DNA of 19,450 nucleotides from Deferribacteraceae bacterium (GTDB lineage Bacteria > Chrysiogenota > Deferribacteres > Deferribacterales > JAISNW01), in contig JAITJJ010000187.1 in the NCBI GenBank assembly GCA_031278965.1, forward strand, positions 1-19,450, written 5' to 3'. Numbering within the stretch: position 1 is the stretch's first letter; each line of letters begins with the position of its first letter. This document shows, one piece after another, positions 1 to 7,111 of the stretch. Below the pieces are notes generated by a model. The model saw only the letters and a list, made by a program, of their open reading frames with translations, had not been told where the DNA came from and made no database searches. The position numbers were made by a program, and so were the translations under genes.

Positions 1-555
1 GGGAAAAAAGTTTTTCTTGATCTTAAGCTCCATGATATACCGAATACCGTAAGAGGCGCCCTCCTCGCTTCCCTGAGATATGGGGCGGACATAATAGACA
101 TCCATATACAGGGGGGGAAGCAGATGCTTGCCGCCTGTGCGGATGCCGCTCAGGAGTATTCGGCAAAGAGCGGGACATCACCTAAAATAATAGGCGTAAC
201 CCTTTTAACATCCCTCTCTGAAGATTACCTGGAGGATTACGGAATATCGTCCTCTCCTCTGGGATATGTGTTGAAGCTAGCTAAGTTCGCCAAAGACGCC
301 CGGTTGGACGGGGTGGTTTCTTCCGCCAGAGAGAGCCGTGATATAAAAAAACTATGCGGAAAGGACTTTATAACAGTTACGCCGGGGATTCGTTTAAACA
401 GCGGTTCTTGGGATGATCAGAAACGGGCGGTCACTCCGCAGGACGCAGTTCAGGCGGGAGCGGATTATATTGTGGTGGGGCGCCCCATAACGCGCTCGCC
501 GGATCCTTCAAGAGCAGTTGAAGAGTTTCGCCTGGCTTTAGAGGAGAGGGCATGA
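1..555 (+). CDS. pyrF: Orotidine 5'-phosphate decarboxylase, 5' end missing
   Basis: This enzyme decarboxylates OMP to UMP, the last step of pyrimidine synthesis in the cytoplasm. The reading frame is open from the first base, so the start lies outside the window; 184 residues are present, against roughly 230 in the family. The catalytic Asp-Lys-Asp array is visible near the left edge in FLDLKLHDIPNTV. Further on are the IQGGKQML loop, VTPGIR, and the C-terminal phosphate-binding segment YIVVGRPITRSPDPSRAV. All of these are standard for PyrF. The stop codon overlaps the pyrE start (ATGA), so the two are probably translationally coupled. The call is secure; only the N-terminus is unknown. Confidence 0.96.
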   Translation, partial: GKKVFLDLKLHDIPNTVRGALLASLRYGADIIDIHIQGGKQMLAACADAAQEYSAKSGTSPKIIGVTLLTSLSEDYLEDYGISSSPLGYVLKLAKFAKDARLDGVVSSARESRDIKKLCGKDFITVTPGIRLNSGSWDDQKRAVTPQDAVQAGADYIVVGRPITRSPDPSRAVEEFRLALEERA

Positions 556-1115
556 GCAATATAATAAAAATCTATGAGGAAAATAATGCGCTCCTCACCG
601 GGCACTTCCTTTTATCCTCCGGCAAACACTCGGACAGATACCTTCAGTCAGAGCTAGTTATGATGAATCCGTCCGCCGCCGCCAACGCTGTGGCGCCTCT
701 GGTAAAAATGTTAAACGAAATTCAATTTTCCTTAGTGGTAAGCCCCGCCATTGGCGGAATACGGTTTGGCTATGAGCTTGCCCGTCAGTTAGGGAAAAGG
801 TCTATATTTACAGAACGGGTAAACGGGGCAATGTGTCTAAGGCGCGGTTTCAGCGTTGAAGTAGGGGAAAAGGTAATAATAGCTGAAGATGTGGTAACCA
901 CGGGGAAATCCACCAAAGAGTGCACTGCCGCTGTTCAAGAGAACGGTGCGGTTGCGGTTGCGGTGGTTTCTATGATTGATAGAACCGGCGGGGCAAAGAT
1001 TTTCGACATCCCTTTCCTTTCTCTGGGGGCGGTCAATATAGAAATTTGGGAACCTCAAGACTGTCCGCTGTGCAAAGCCGGAAGCACCCCCATAAAACCC
1101 GGAAGCCGCATGTAA
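552..1115 (+). CDS. pyrE: Orotate phosphoribosyltransferase
   Basis: The enzyme joins orotate and PRPP to give OMP, the substrate of the PyrF encoded just upstream. The protein has 187 residues, normal for the family. The PRPP-binding signature is at residues 108-120 (VIIAEDVVTTGKS). VSPAIGGIRFG at about 63-73 is the other phosphate-contacting loop. The C-terminal CPLCKAG...KPGSR segment is typical of the Thermus-type PyrE branch rather than the E. coli type. The ATG shares bases with the pyrF stop (4-base overlap), and the pair is clearly one transcription unit. The following gene begins 19 bases after the stop. Confidence 0.96.
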   Translation: MSNIIKIYEENNALLTGHFLLSSGKHSDRYLQSELVMMNPSAAANAVAPLVKMLNEIQFSLVVSPAIGGIRFGYELARQLGKRSIFTERVNGAMCLRRGFSVEVGEKVIIAEDVVTTGKSTKECTAAVQENGAVAVAVVSMIDRTGGAKIFDIPFLSLGAVNIEIWEPQDCPLCKAGSTPIKPGSRM

Positions 1116-1134
1116 AACCTTGTCGGCGGGTGTT

Positions 1135-2214
1135 ATGGAGAATAAAAAAATATTTCATAATAATCGCCTGAGATATTTGCTAATTCTCTTAATCATTATA
1201 TCCGCGGCTTTCACCGCTTCGGCTTTATACACGGTTTCCGCTATATTTACGGTAGCCCGTTTCAACGATGCGGAGCGCAGGGCGGGAAAATTGATAATCA
1301 GAGCTGTAAAGAACCTTAGTTCAGCCGTTCCCGCCATATTTTATGAAAGCGTCCGGCAGTTTGAAGAGGGCTATCCCTTCGGTAAGCCGGACTATGGAGA
1401 TTTCCTTAAAAAAGTAAACGATGCCCTTTCGCCGCTGAATATCAGTATTCTTATCTGGCTGGATGAAGAGGGGATTCCCGTGTATACCGCCCATACGGAG
1501 GGCGAGCCCTTTTCGCAGGTCAGCGATGAAATTTTTTTTGAAATATGGAAATACAGGGCTTTCACCAATGTAGAGCGCACCGCAGTTTATGGGTTTGTAA
1601 GGGTGAAAGGTGAAACCATGCTTGCGGCGTCTTTCCCGATACTTCCCAAAGGCGGCGGATATACAGGCTATATCCCGGGCGGTAACTTGCCGGATGGTAT
1701 TATCGGACGCATCATGGCTCTTTCACCGCTTCCGTATGATTTTAAGCTCCCGGCAGAAAGGGTTCTTGAAACAGAGCTGTTTTATAGTGACGATCCGGAT
1801 GTAATTGCCGATTGGAACAGACTCGCGGGAGATGAAGACGGACTGATATCAGTTGTTGACAGAGATACTCTGCAAGCCTCCGCAATATTTAAAGATTTGA
1901 ATGATAGGGCAATCTTTGCAGTTTACGGTTTTTTTCCGAGACAGGCGGGGGGTGCCGCCATAGATATTCTGATTTTCCATACGGCGGCGTTCTTTTTCGC
2001 CCTCTTGGTTTTTACGGTTCTCACAAACGCTGTAATTTATAGGATGGTTCAACTTCCGTTGGAGCATTTTGCGGATGCGGCGGATAGGCTGGCTAAAGAT
2101 GGAGTCCCTGTTGGCAGGGGGTATCGCGGCATCTTTGCGCTCCTTGCGGAAAAGGTCAATCTGCTTGGATTGAATTACCATAAACGGCAGGAATCTGAAT
2201 TGAGCGGAGACTGA
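1135..2214 (+). CDS. Membrane sensor-like protein with periplasmic domain and HAMP-like C-terminus (front half of a split hybrid-kinase-like protein?)
   Basis: I chose ATG 1135 (359 residues) because GGCGGG lies just upstream; an in-frame TTG at 1120 would add five residues. Visible layout: membrane segment at about 12-38, a periplasmic domain of about 235 residues, a second membrane segment at about 276-302, then a HAMP-like helix (Pro in QLPLEHFADAADRLAKDG) and a short helix before the stop. This is the input half of a transmembrane histidine kinase or chemoreceptor. It carries no His-containing dimerisation domain, ATPase or signalling tip. The next frame downstream supplies ATPase-like and receiver-like sequence, so the two may once have been, or may still act as, one protein. 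I do not recognise the periplasmic domain. Confidence 0.75.
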   Translation: MENKKIFHNNRLRYLLILLIIISAAFTASALYTVSAIFTVARFNDAERRAGKLIIRAVKNLSSAVPAIFYESVRQFEEGYPFGKPDYGDFLKKVNDALSPLNISILIWLDEEGIPVYTAHTEGEPFSQVSDEIFFEIWKYRAFTNVERTAVYGFVRVKGETMLAASFPILPKGGGYTGYIPGGNLPDGIIGRIMALSPLPYDFKLPAERVLETELFYSDDPDVIADWNRLAGDEDGLISVVDRDTLQASAIFKDLNDRAIFAVYGFFPRQAGGAAIDILIFHTAAFFFALLVFTVLTNAVIYRMVQLPLEHFADAADRLAKDGVPVGRGYRGIFALLAEKVNLLGLNYHKRQESELSGD

Positions 2215-2311
2215 ACCGGAGGGGGGGGCGGAGATTAGCCGGAATAGTTCGGAAGTTAATACGGAAGTTAACCCGCCTCCCTTTGATCTTAACAGGGTTC
2301 TTTCAAAGATC

Positions 2312-3022
2312 ATGAGGAAAAATGCGGCTTTTGCCGAGAAAAACGGGGTACTCTTTTATCTGGATTATCCCGTAACCCTCCCTTCTTTATTTTACGGGGA
2401 TGCCTATAAGACGGAAGAAGCGGCGGATATTCTCGTCTCACTGATATTGCAGGAGACGCGGAACACCGCTTCACGGAAAAGCATAATTCTGTCGGCGGAA
2501 CTCTCCGCCGAAGGCGTTGTAATCCGTTTTGAAACGACGCCCACCCCGACAGAACAGAGCCTTGGCCTCTTTAATGCTGCTATTCACCATATTTTGGAGG
2601 GTTTAAGGGGTGAATTTAATATTAACGGCGGAACTTTTATTCTAAATATCCCTTTGAAAGCCGCGGAGTCTCCCAAACAAACCTTTCGGCTTAAAGGGGA
2701 GAATATAGTGGTAATCTCTAAAACAGAATTTCAGAAAATTCTTGTAAAAAAATTAAAATCGCTTGGAGCGGAGGTTGCGGCTTTTGCGGGGAGCGCTGAT
2801 ATAGACGGAGATTTTTTGCGTGAAAAGGCGTTTTCCGCGGTGTTTGTTGAGGCGGAAGATTCGCCCGCTCTTGCGGTTTTTATTAAATCCCTTGCGGCTG
2901 TCAAACGCCCGCCCAAATGTATATTAATGAAGCGGGGAGTATTGCCTGACGTTCTAAAAAACCTCCTTCCGGTAGTATACTCCGTCAATGCGGCAAATAG
3001 TGAGATAAAAAAGATGCTCTGA
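2312..3022 (+). CDS. Degenerate histidine-kinase ATPase-like domain plus receiver-like domain (pseudo-hybrid kinase)
   Basis: ATG 2312 is the only standard in-frame start, but it lacks a Shine-Dalgarno site and falls inside the domain. The frame is open back to 2204 and encodes PPPFDLNRVLSKIM, which looks like the FDL...L helix that precedes hybrid-kinase ATPase domains. Residues 1-115 follow the HATPase fold pattern (SLFYGDAYKTEEAADILVSLI, then EFNINGGTFILNIPL). The Asn of the N box and the DxGxG box are not recognisable. Residues 131-236 resemble a receiver domain (NIVVISKTEFQKILVKKLKSLG). The N-terminal acidic pair reads SK and the phospho-acceptor Asp position reads Glu180 (AVFVEAED). Catalysis and phosphotransfer therefore look lost. 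The family reading is inferred from pattern only. Confidence 0.65.
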   Translation: MRKNAAFAEKNGVLFYLDYPVTLPSLFYGDAYKTEEAADILVSLILQETRNTASRKSIILSAELSAEGVVIRFETTPTPTEQSLGLFNAAIHHILEGLRGEFNINGGTFILNIPLKAAESPKQTFRLKGENIVVISKTEFQKILVKKLKSLGAEVAAFAGSADIDGDFLREKAFSAVFVEAEDSPALAVFIKSLAAVKRPPKCILMKRGVLPDVLKNLLPVVYSVNAANSEIKKML

Positions 3023-3114
3023 CAGTATCAGAGAGGGGTTTGCCCTTTCAGACTGCTTAAACTCAACTTTAAAGTATTCAGCGATCTGACTTCCGCCTTT
3101 CCAAACATGTTTTT

Positions 3115-3130
3115 TGGCACACTCTTTGCT
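3115..3130 (+). promoter_or_regulatory. Sigma-54 (RpoN) promoter for flgHIJ
   Basis: TGGCAC, five bases, TTGCT matches the -24/-12 consensus exactly, with GG at 3116-3117 and GC at 3128-3129 in the required phase. Transcription would start near 3141, giving a leader of about 15 bases that just holds the GAGGTGA ribosome site (3143-3149) of flgH. This implies an enhancer-binding activator encoded elsewhere. A 10-base palindrome, ACTTTAAAGT (3066-3075), lies 40 bases upstream, but I cannot assign it. Confidence 0.85.
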
Positions 3131-3155
3131 AATTATCCAAGCGAGGTGAGCTCCT

Positions 3156-3878
3156 ATGGAAAAAAAATCTGTTTTCTTCGTCTTTGCCGCAATCCTATCC
3201 TATTTTATTTTAGGGTGCGGCGGGAAAGAGATAGCAACAACCCTTCCAACCGAAAGCTATAAGGATAGGCTTGAGGAATACGACAGGGCGCAGGTTGCGG
3301 CAAAACCTACCCCTTCCCTCTGGGTGGATGTGGGGAGTCACGGCACAATCTTCCTTGATTACCGCGCCCGCCTTATTGGCGATGTTGTGATCGTGAAGAT
3401 AGTCGAAACCGCGTCGGCAAAGAATTCCAACAATACAAGCACTGACAGAGAATCAAGCTATGATGCAAGCGTAACCGCCATGCTGGGGCTTCCCCTTAAC
3501 CTGGGTATGAAAGATTTTCTCAACAGCGGCAGGGAATTTAATCCTACCATAGGCGCAAACACCACCAACAGTTTTTCAGGAAAAGGGAGCAAGCAGCGTT
3601 CGGACAGTATCTCCGCCACCATTGCCGCAAGAATTGTTGAGGTTCTCCCGTCAGGCAATCTGGTAATTGAGGGGCAGAGGGAGATTGTGGTGGATCAGGA
3701 GAAGCAGACCATAAAGATCCGCGGAATAATCCGCCAAAAAGATATAGACGCCACAAATACCGTCCTCTCATCCGCCATAGCGGATGCGCAGATCAGTTAT
3801 TACGGAGACGGAGTTATTACCGATGCCAACAGAAAAGGGTGGCTTGCAACATTCATTGATTGGATCTGGCCGTTTTAA
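3156..3878 (+). CDS. flgH: Flagellar L-ring lipoprotein FlgH
   Basis: FlgH forms the outer-membrane bushing of the flagellar rod. The 240-residue product begins with a lipoprotein signal peptide ending in ILG-C, so Cys21 is the lipidated residue. Family landmarks are SLWVDVGSHGTIFLDYRARLIGDVVIVKI near residue 55, VLPSGNLVIEGQREI, and the IRGIIRQKDIDATNTVLSSAIADAQISYYGDG block near the C-terminus. The start is fixed by GAGGTGA six bases upstream. The gene heads a flgH-flgI-flgJ operon directly behind the sigma-54 promoter, with 12 bases to flgI. Its presence shows that the organism has an outer membrane. Confidence 0.97.
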   Translation: MEKKSVFFVFAAILSYFILGCGGKEIATTLPTESYKDRLEEYDRAQVAAKPTPSLWVDVGSHGTIFLDYRARLIGDVVIVKIVETASAKNSNNTSTDRESSYDASVTAMLGLPLNLGMKDFLNSGREFNPTIGANTTNSFSGKGSKQRSDSISATIAARIVEVLPSGNLVIEGQREIVVDQEKQTIKIRGIIRQKDIDATNTVLSSAIADAQISYYGDGVITDANRKGWLATFIDWIWPF

Positions 3879-3890
3879 AACGAGGAATAT

Positions 3891-4976
3891 ATGAAAAAAA
3901 CAGCAATACTATTGTTTGTCCTTTTTGCCGCAGAAGCACTTGCAGTGATTAAAATTCGGGATGTCGCCTCCGTTGAGGGGATACGCGAAAACCAACTTTT
4001 CGGCTACGGTCTGGTGGTTGGGTTAAACGGCACCGGTGATAAGGATCAAACCAAGTTTACGATTCAATCCCTTGTAAATATGTTGGAGCGGTTGGGAATA
4101 GCGGTGGATCAATCCCAAACAAAGGTAAAAAATGTAGCTGCGGTTATGGTAACGGCTAAACTCCCTCCGTTTGCAAAGATTGGGCAGCCTTTGGATGTTA
4201 CCCTCTCCTCCATTGGGGATGCCAAGAGTCTTGAAGGCGGCACCCTCCTTCTCACTCCGCTTTCCGCTACCAACGGGCAGATTTATGCTCTGGCGCAAGG
4301 TCCGATCTCTGTGGGAGGCTTAAATATCAGCACGGGAGGGGCAAGTTTCACCAAAAATCACCCCACGGCAGGGCGTATCCCAAACGGCGGTACGGTGGAA
4401 AAAGAGATTCCTTTTAATATGCAGTCAGACCACTTCAACCTCTATTTTAACAATTATTCCCTTGCCAATGTGGTGCAGGCAAAAAGCGCCATAAATAGCT
4501 TTATGGGCTCAGAGATAGCTGTTATAAGCTCCCCTTCCAATATTCGGGTGGATATACCGGGAGAATTTACAACCAGCTATTATGATTTTCTTAATGCCAT
4601 ACTAAATCTTGAGATAGAACCGGAACTTTTGGCAAAGGTGATAGTGGACGAGCGGACGGGAACCATAGTGATCGGAAGCGACGTGCGGATTAGCACGGTG
4701 GCGGTTTCCCACGGCAACCTCACGGTTACCATTACAAACAGCATTGAGGTCAGCCAGCCAGGAGCCTTCAGCGGCGGGGAAACAGTTGTAACCCAAAACC
4801 CTGAAATTGAAGTGGCGGAAGAGAAAGCAAAATTAATGGTGGTGCCGGAAGGGGTGACGGTGAGCGACCTTGTGAAAGCTCTCAATGCCATTGGAGTAAG
4901 CCCTAGGGATCTAATATCCATCTTGCAGGCAATCAAGGCTGCGGGCGCTCTTCACGCCGGTTTGGAAGTGATATAA
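3891..4976 (+). CDS. flgI: Flagellar P-ring protein FlgI
   Basis: FlgI builds the periplasmic P ring around the rod in the peptidoglycan layer. The protein has 361 residues and a Sec signal peptide (MKKTAILLFVLFAAEALA). The mature part opens with the hallmark IRDVASVEGIRENQLFGYGLV followed by GLNGTGDKDQTKFT. The usual LLTPLSATNGQIYALAQGP and C-terminal VSDLVKALNAIGVSPRDLISILQAIKAAGALHAGLEV blocks are intact. An ACGAGG ribosome site precedes the ATG. The gene sits 12 bases after flgH and 10 bases before flgJ, in the order usual for this operon. There is no sign of degeneration. Confidence 0.98.
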   Translation: MKKTAILLFVLFAAEALAVIKIRDVASVEGIRENQLFGYGLVVGLNGTGDKDQTKFTIQSLVNMLERLGIAVDQSQTKVKNVAAVMVTAKLPPFAKIGQPLDVTLSSIGDAKSLEGGTLLLTPLSATNGQIYALAQGPISVGGLNISTGGASFTKNHPTAGRIPNGGTVEKEIPFNMQSDHFNLYFNNYSLANVVQAKSAINSFMGSEIAVISSPSNIRVDIPGEFTTSYYDFLNAILNLEIEPELLAKVIVDERTGTIVIGSDVRISTVAVSHGNLTVTITNSIEVSQPGAFSGGETVVTQNPEIEVAEEKAKLMVVPEGVTVSDLVKALNAIGVSPRDLISILQAIKAAGALHAGLEVI

Positions 4977-4986
4977 GAGAGGCGGT

Positions 4987-5316
4987 ATGATGATTAACGA
5001 TATAAGATCTGTTTCCGCCATATCAGCAAGCCATGCGCGCTCAGTTAAAACGGCGGTCAGCGAGGACGAGCGCCTTAAAAGCGTATGCCAGGATTTTGAG
5101 GCTCTTTTTGTGGAGCAGATATTAAAATCTATGCGCGCTTCAGAGATAGATTCCGGACTTGTGAAAAAGAGCCGGGGGGAAAAAATTTTCAGGGAGATGC
5201 TGGACAGCGAATATAGCGTAAGCATCGCCAGAGCATCCTCCGGCGGGCTTGGGGAACTGCTGTATAAACAGCTGAAGGAAAGATTTATGGCAGATGATAA
5301 AGCGGCAGGAGTATGA
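4987..5316 (+). CDS. flgJ: Rod-binding protein FlgJ, short single-domain form
   Basis: The 109-residue protein corresponds to the N-terminal rod-capping domain of FlgJ. Its core is CQDFEALFVEQILKSMRAS, then GEKIFREMLDSEYS and the helix ending GGLGELLYKQL. The peptidoglycan-hydrolase (muramidase) domain found at the C-terminus of the enterobacterial protein is absent, as in many non-enteric bacteria, where a separate enzyme opens the wall. The GAGAGGCGG ribosome site lies just before the ATG. It is probably co-transcribed with flgH and flgI from the sigma-54 promoter. Confidence 0.93.
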   Translation: MMINDIRSVSAISASHARSVKTAVSEDERLKSVCQDFEALFVEQILKSMRASEIDSGLVKKSRGEKIFREMLDSEYSVSIARASSGGLGELLYKQLKERFMADDKAAGV

Positions 5317-5319
5317 GGC

Positions 5320-5353
5320 AAGGATTCGTTATCCTTACAAAAAAAGTTTTTTA
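5320..5353 (+). terminator. Possible weak terminator after flgJ
   Basis: AAGGAT and ATCCTT (5320-5325 and 5331-5336) form a 6-base-pair stem with a 5-base loop just after flgJ. An A-rich spacer and a run of six T (5348-5353) follow. The T run is not directly next to the stem, so this is only suggestive. It would separate the sigma-54 unit from the sigma-28 unit that starts downstream. Confidence 0.3.
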
Positions 5354-5366
5354 TTGAAAAAAAAGC

Positions 5367-5393
5367 TAAAGTTTGGTAAGGTTAGGCCGATAA
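5367..5393 (+). promoter_or_regulatory. Sigma-28 (FliA) promoter for flgM-flgN
   Basis: TAAAGTTT, 11 bases, GCCGATAA is a full match to the FliA consensus in both elements and in spacing. Initiation would be near 5400, about 55 bases before flgM. It places the gene for the anti-sigma factor under the sigma factor that it inhibits, the standard late-flagellar feedback loop. Confidence 0.92.
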
Positions 5394-5454
5394 GATAAGA
5401 AGGTTATATGCGTTTTTTTTGAATATACCTTTTGGAATCTTGGGAGTCTAACAA

Positions 5455-5745
5455 ATGAGGATTGGAGAACGGCAGTTTATTACTGCTGAAAAGAGCGAGA
5501 CAGCTGAGAGCAAGCGGAGCGAAAAACGCGGAGCTTTAAAAAAAGGCGGTGTTCCCGCCGACAGCGTCTCTCTCTCCTCAAAAGCCAAAGAAGCAGCCGA
5601 TATAGCCCTTGCACTCAAGGAAACCCCTGATGTGCGCGAAGGATTGGTTAAAGAGCTTAAAGCAAAGATTGGGAACGGAACTTACTCCGTAAGCGGCAAG
5701 GATATTGTTCAAAAGCTCTTAAACGATGCGGCGGGGCTTGCTTAG
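5455..5745 (+). CDS. flgM: Anti-sigma-28 factor FlgM
   Basis: FlgM holds sigma-28 inactive until the hook is finished and FlgM is exported. The product has 96 residues, normal length. The N-terminal half is charged and probably disordered (many Lys, Glu, Ser). The C-terminal half shows the family core: DSVSLSSKAKEAADIA, then TPDVREGLVKELKAKIGNGTYSVSGKDIVQKLL. Transcription from the sigma-28 site 60 bases upstream agrees with this role. The ribosome site is modest (GGGAG about 9 bases before the ATG). flgN follows after 65 bases. Confidence 0.93.
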   Translation: MRIGERQFITAEKSETAESKRSEKRGALKKGGVPADSVSLSSKAKEAADIALALKETPDVREGLVKELKAKIGNGTYSVSGKDIVQKLLNDAAGLA

Positions 5746-5810
5746 ACTCCTGTCTGAAACTGCCTCCTTTAGCCTAATATAAAATAGAAATAAGCACGGG
5801 AGGTGTTCCT

Positions 5811-6281
5811 ATGGAAAGTTTAAAACATCTTGTGGAAGTATTGAAATCTCAGGTATCCTTGTATTCCGAGATTCGTGAAAATATTGAGCTTGAAAAGCAA
5901 GCCATAGTCAGTTGGTCTGTGGGCAGAACCGCGGAACTTACGAGGTACAAGGAAGAGCTTTTGCGGCGGGAGCATATTCAGGTGGAGGCAAGAAATCTCC
6001 TCTTGGTGCAGATCGCCAGGCAGAAGGGAAAGGATAAACTCTCCATAGCATAGGTTATAGACTATGCCAAAGATACCCCGTACGGCGAGGAGCTTGATGA
6101 ACTCTGTCAAAGCCTTGTAACGCTCATTACCCGGATACAGGCGGAAAATCTTTCCCTGCGAGTGCTGTATGCCACCAACTCCCGCATGATAAATGATTTT
6201 TTAATCCAAACCGGACATTTGGAACCTACATACGGCAATTCAAACCTCCGGAAAACATCAACAATCTCAAAAGTGGGATGA
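5811..6281 (+). pseudogene. flgN: Flagellar export chaperone FlgN, interrupted by an in-frame amber codon
   Basis: FlgN chaperones the hook-filament junction proteins FlgK and FlgL. The frame opens at ATG 5811 behind a strong GGGAGGTG site and runs 80 codons to TAG at 6051-6053. The same frame then stays open for 75 codons to TGA at 6279-6281. The downstream part still looks like FlgN: a Gln/Glu/Leu-rich helix (ELDELCQSLVTLITRIQAEN) and a terminal LEPTYG segment. The full span of 155 sense codons is the normal FlgN length and no frameshift is needed. I infer a recent nonsense mutation or a base error. TAG also ends flgM, radA and the gene at 10567, so it is not generally reassigned. Confidence 0.78.
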
Positions 6282-6325
6282 GATAGAGGGAATTATACGC
6301 GTTCTTAAACTTCTGCCCCTCCCCC

Positions 6326-6350
6326 GATTTTTCCCCTTATGGGGGAAATC
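6326..6350 (+). terminator. Stem-loop between flgN and the carbonic anhydrase gene
   Basis: GATTTTTCCCC, TTAT, GGGGGAAATC folds into a near-perfect hairpin of about 10 pairs in the 150-base gap after flgN. No T run follows on either strand, so termination by this hairpin alone is uncertain. The rest of the gap (6282-6465) shows no gene. Confidence 0.4.
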
Positions 6351-6465
6351 TATGTCTTAGCCTTCTCGAATGCTTATTTGCCCTGCGACTTGGAACCTGC
6401 GCCGCAAAACATATTGAATCCCTTTCACTTTTATGTTAAACTGGCGTTATGCTTTTGGAGAGAGG

Positions 6466-7089
6466 ATGGGCAGTAAAGAGATTTCATCATATATAGAAGG
6501 TTTCAATAGATTTAAGAGTGAGTGGTTTCAAAAGTCTCAAAATAACGGGGAAGATATCTTTTCGAAACAATCGCCGAAAACCCTTATCATTGCCTGCAGC
6601 GATTCAAGGGTTGACCCTGCCATCCTCTTCGGAACTGATCCAGGGGATATTTTCGTCATCAGAAATGTTGCCAACCTTGTGCCGCCTTTTGTAAAAGACA
6701 CAAGTTTTCATGGAATAAGCGCTGCCATCGAATACTCTGTTCAAACTCTCAACGTCCGTGATATTATAGTTTTGGGACACTCCCGCTGCGGCGGGATACA
6801 CGCCCTCATCTCCCCGCACTCCTCAGGCGAATTCCTCCCCTCTTGGTTGAGTATCGCCTCTGGAGCACTCCTCAGGGTTAAAATTGAAGAGTATGACAGC
6901 GAGGAAGAGCTTGTCCGCGCCTGTGAAAAGGAAGCTGTTTTAATCTCTCTAGGCAACCTCCTTACCTTCCCATGGATAAATGAACGCATAGCAAAAAGCG
7001 AGCTTGCAGTTCACGGATGGTATTTTGATTTGGAGCACGGAAAGCTTGAAGGGTGGCAGCCAAAGGAGAAAAAATTTCTTGAAATATAA
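6466..7089 (+). CDS. Beta-class carbonic anhydrase
   Basis: The enzyme interconverts CO2 and bicarbonate in the cytoplasm, supplying bicarbonate for carboxylations and pH balance. I start at ATG 6466, which has GGAGAG five bases upstream; an in-frame ATG at 6433 lacks a ribosome site. This gives 207 residues. The zinc ligands and catalytic Asp are all present: ACSDSRVDP (Cys44, Asp46, Arg48) and LGHSRCGG (His105, Cys108). PGDIFVIRNVAN and the C-terminal VHGWYFDLEHGKLEGW are also family marks. It stands alone between the flagellar block and an ABC transporter, so the neighbourhood gives no pathway clue. Confidence 0.95.
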   Translation: MGSKEISSYIEGFNRFKSEWFQKSQNNGEDIFSKQSPKTLIIACSDSRVDPAILFGTDPGDIFVIRNVANLVPPFVKDTSFHGISAAIEYSVQTLNVRDIIVLGHSRCGGIHALISPHSSGEFLPSWLSIASGALLRVKIEEYDSEEELVRACEKEAVLISLGNLLTFPWINERIAKSELAVHGWYFDLEHGKLEGWQPKEKKFLEI

Positions 7090-7092
7090 AAG

Positions 7093-7111
7093 TATTTTAT
7101 TGTATAAAATA
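7093..7111. promoter_or_regulatory. Perfect 8-base palindrome upstream of the ABC transporter genes
   Basis: TATTTTAT, TGT, ATAAAATA is a perfect inverted repeat just after the carbonic anhydrase stop. It contains a -10-like TATAAA. It could be an operator or part of a promoter for the transporter pair. No protein can be named. Confidence 0.3.

Noticed and set aside
3066..3075. ACTTTAAAGT palindrome as an activator site for the sigma-54 promoter
   Set aside because: A single 10-base AT-rich palindrome is expected by chance at this composition, and no second copy was found nearby.
6051..6053. Pyrrolysine or general amber recoding to explain flgN
   Set aside because: TAG is the normal stop of flgM, radA and the O-methyltransferase gene in this window, and FlgN is not a known pyrrolysine protein.
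6391..6406. TGGAAC-N5-CCGCA ahead of the carbonic anhydrase gene, a sigma-54-like pattern
   Set aside because: GG and GC are in phase, but the -12 element lacks TT and the -24 element has one mismatch; it is too weak beside the exact site at 3115.
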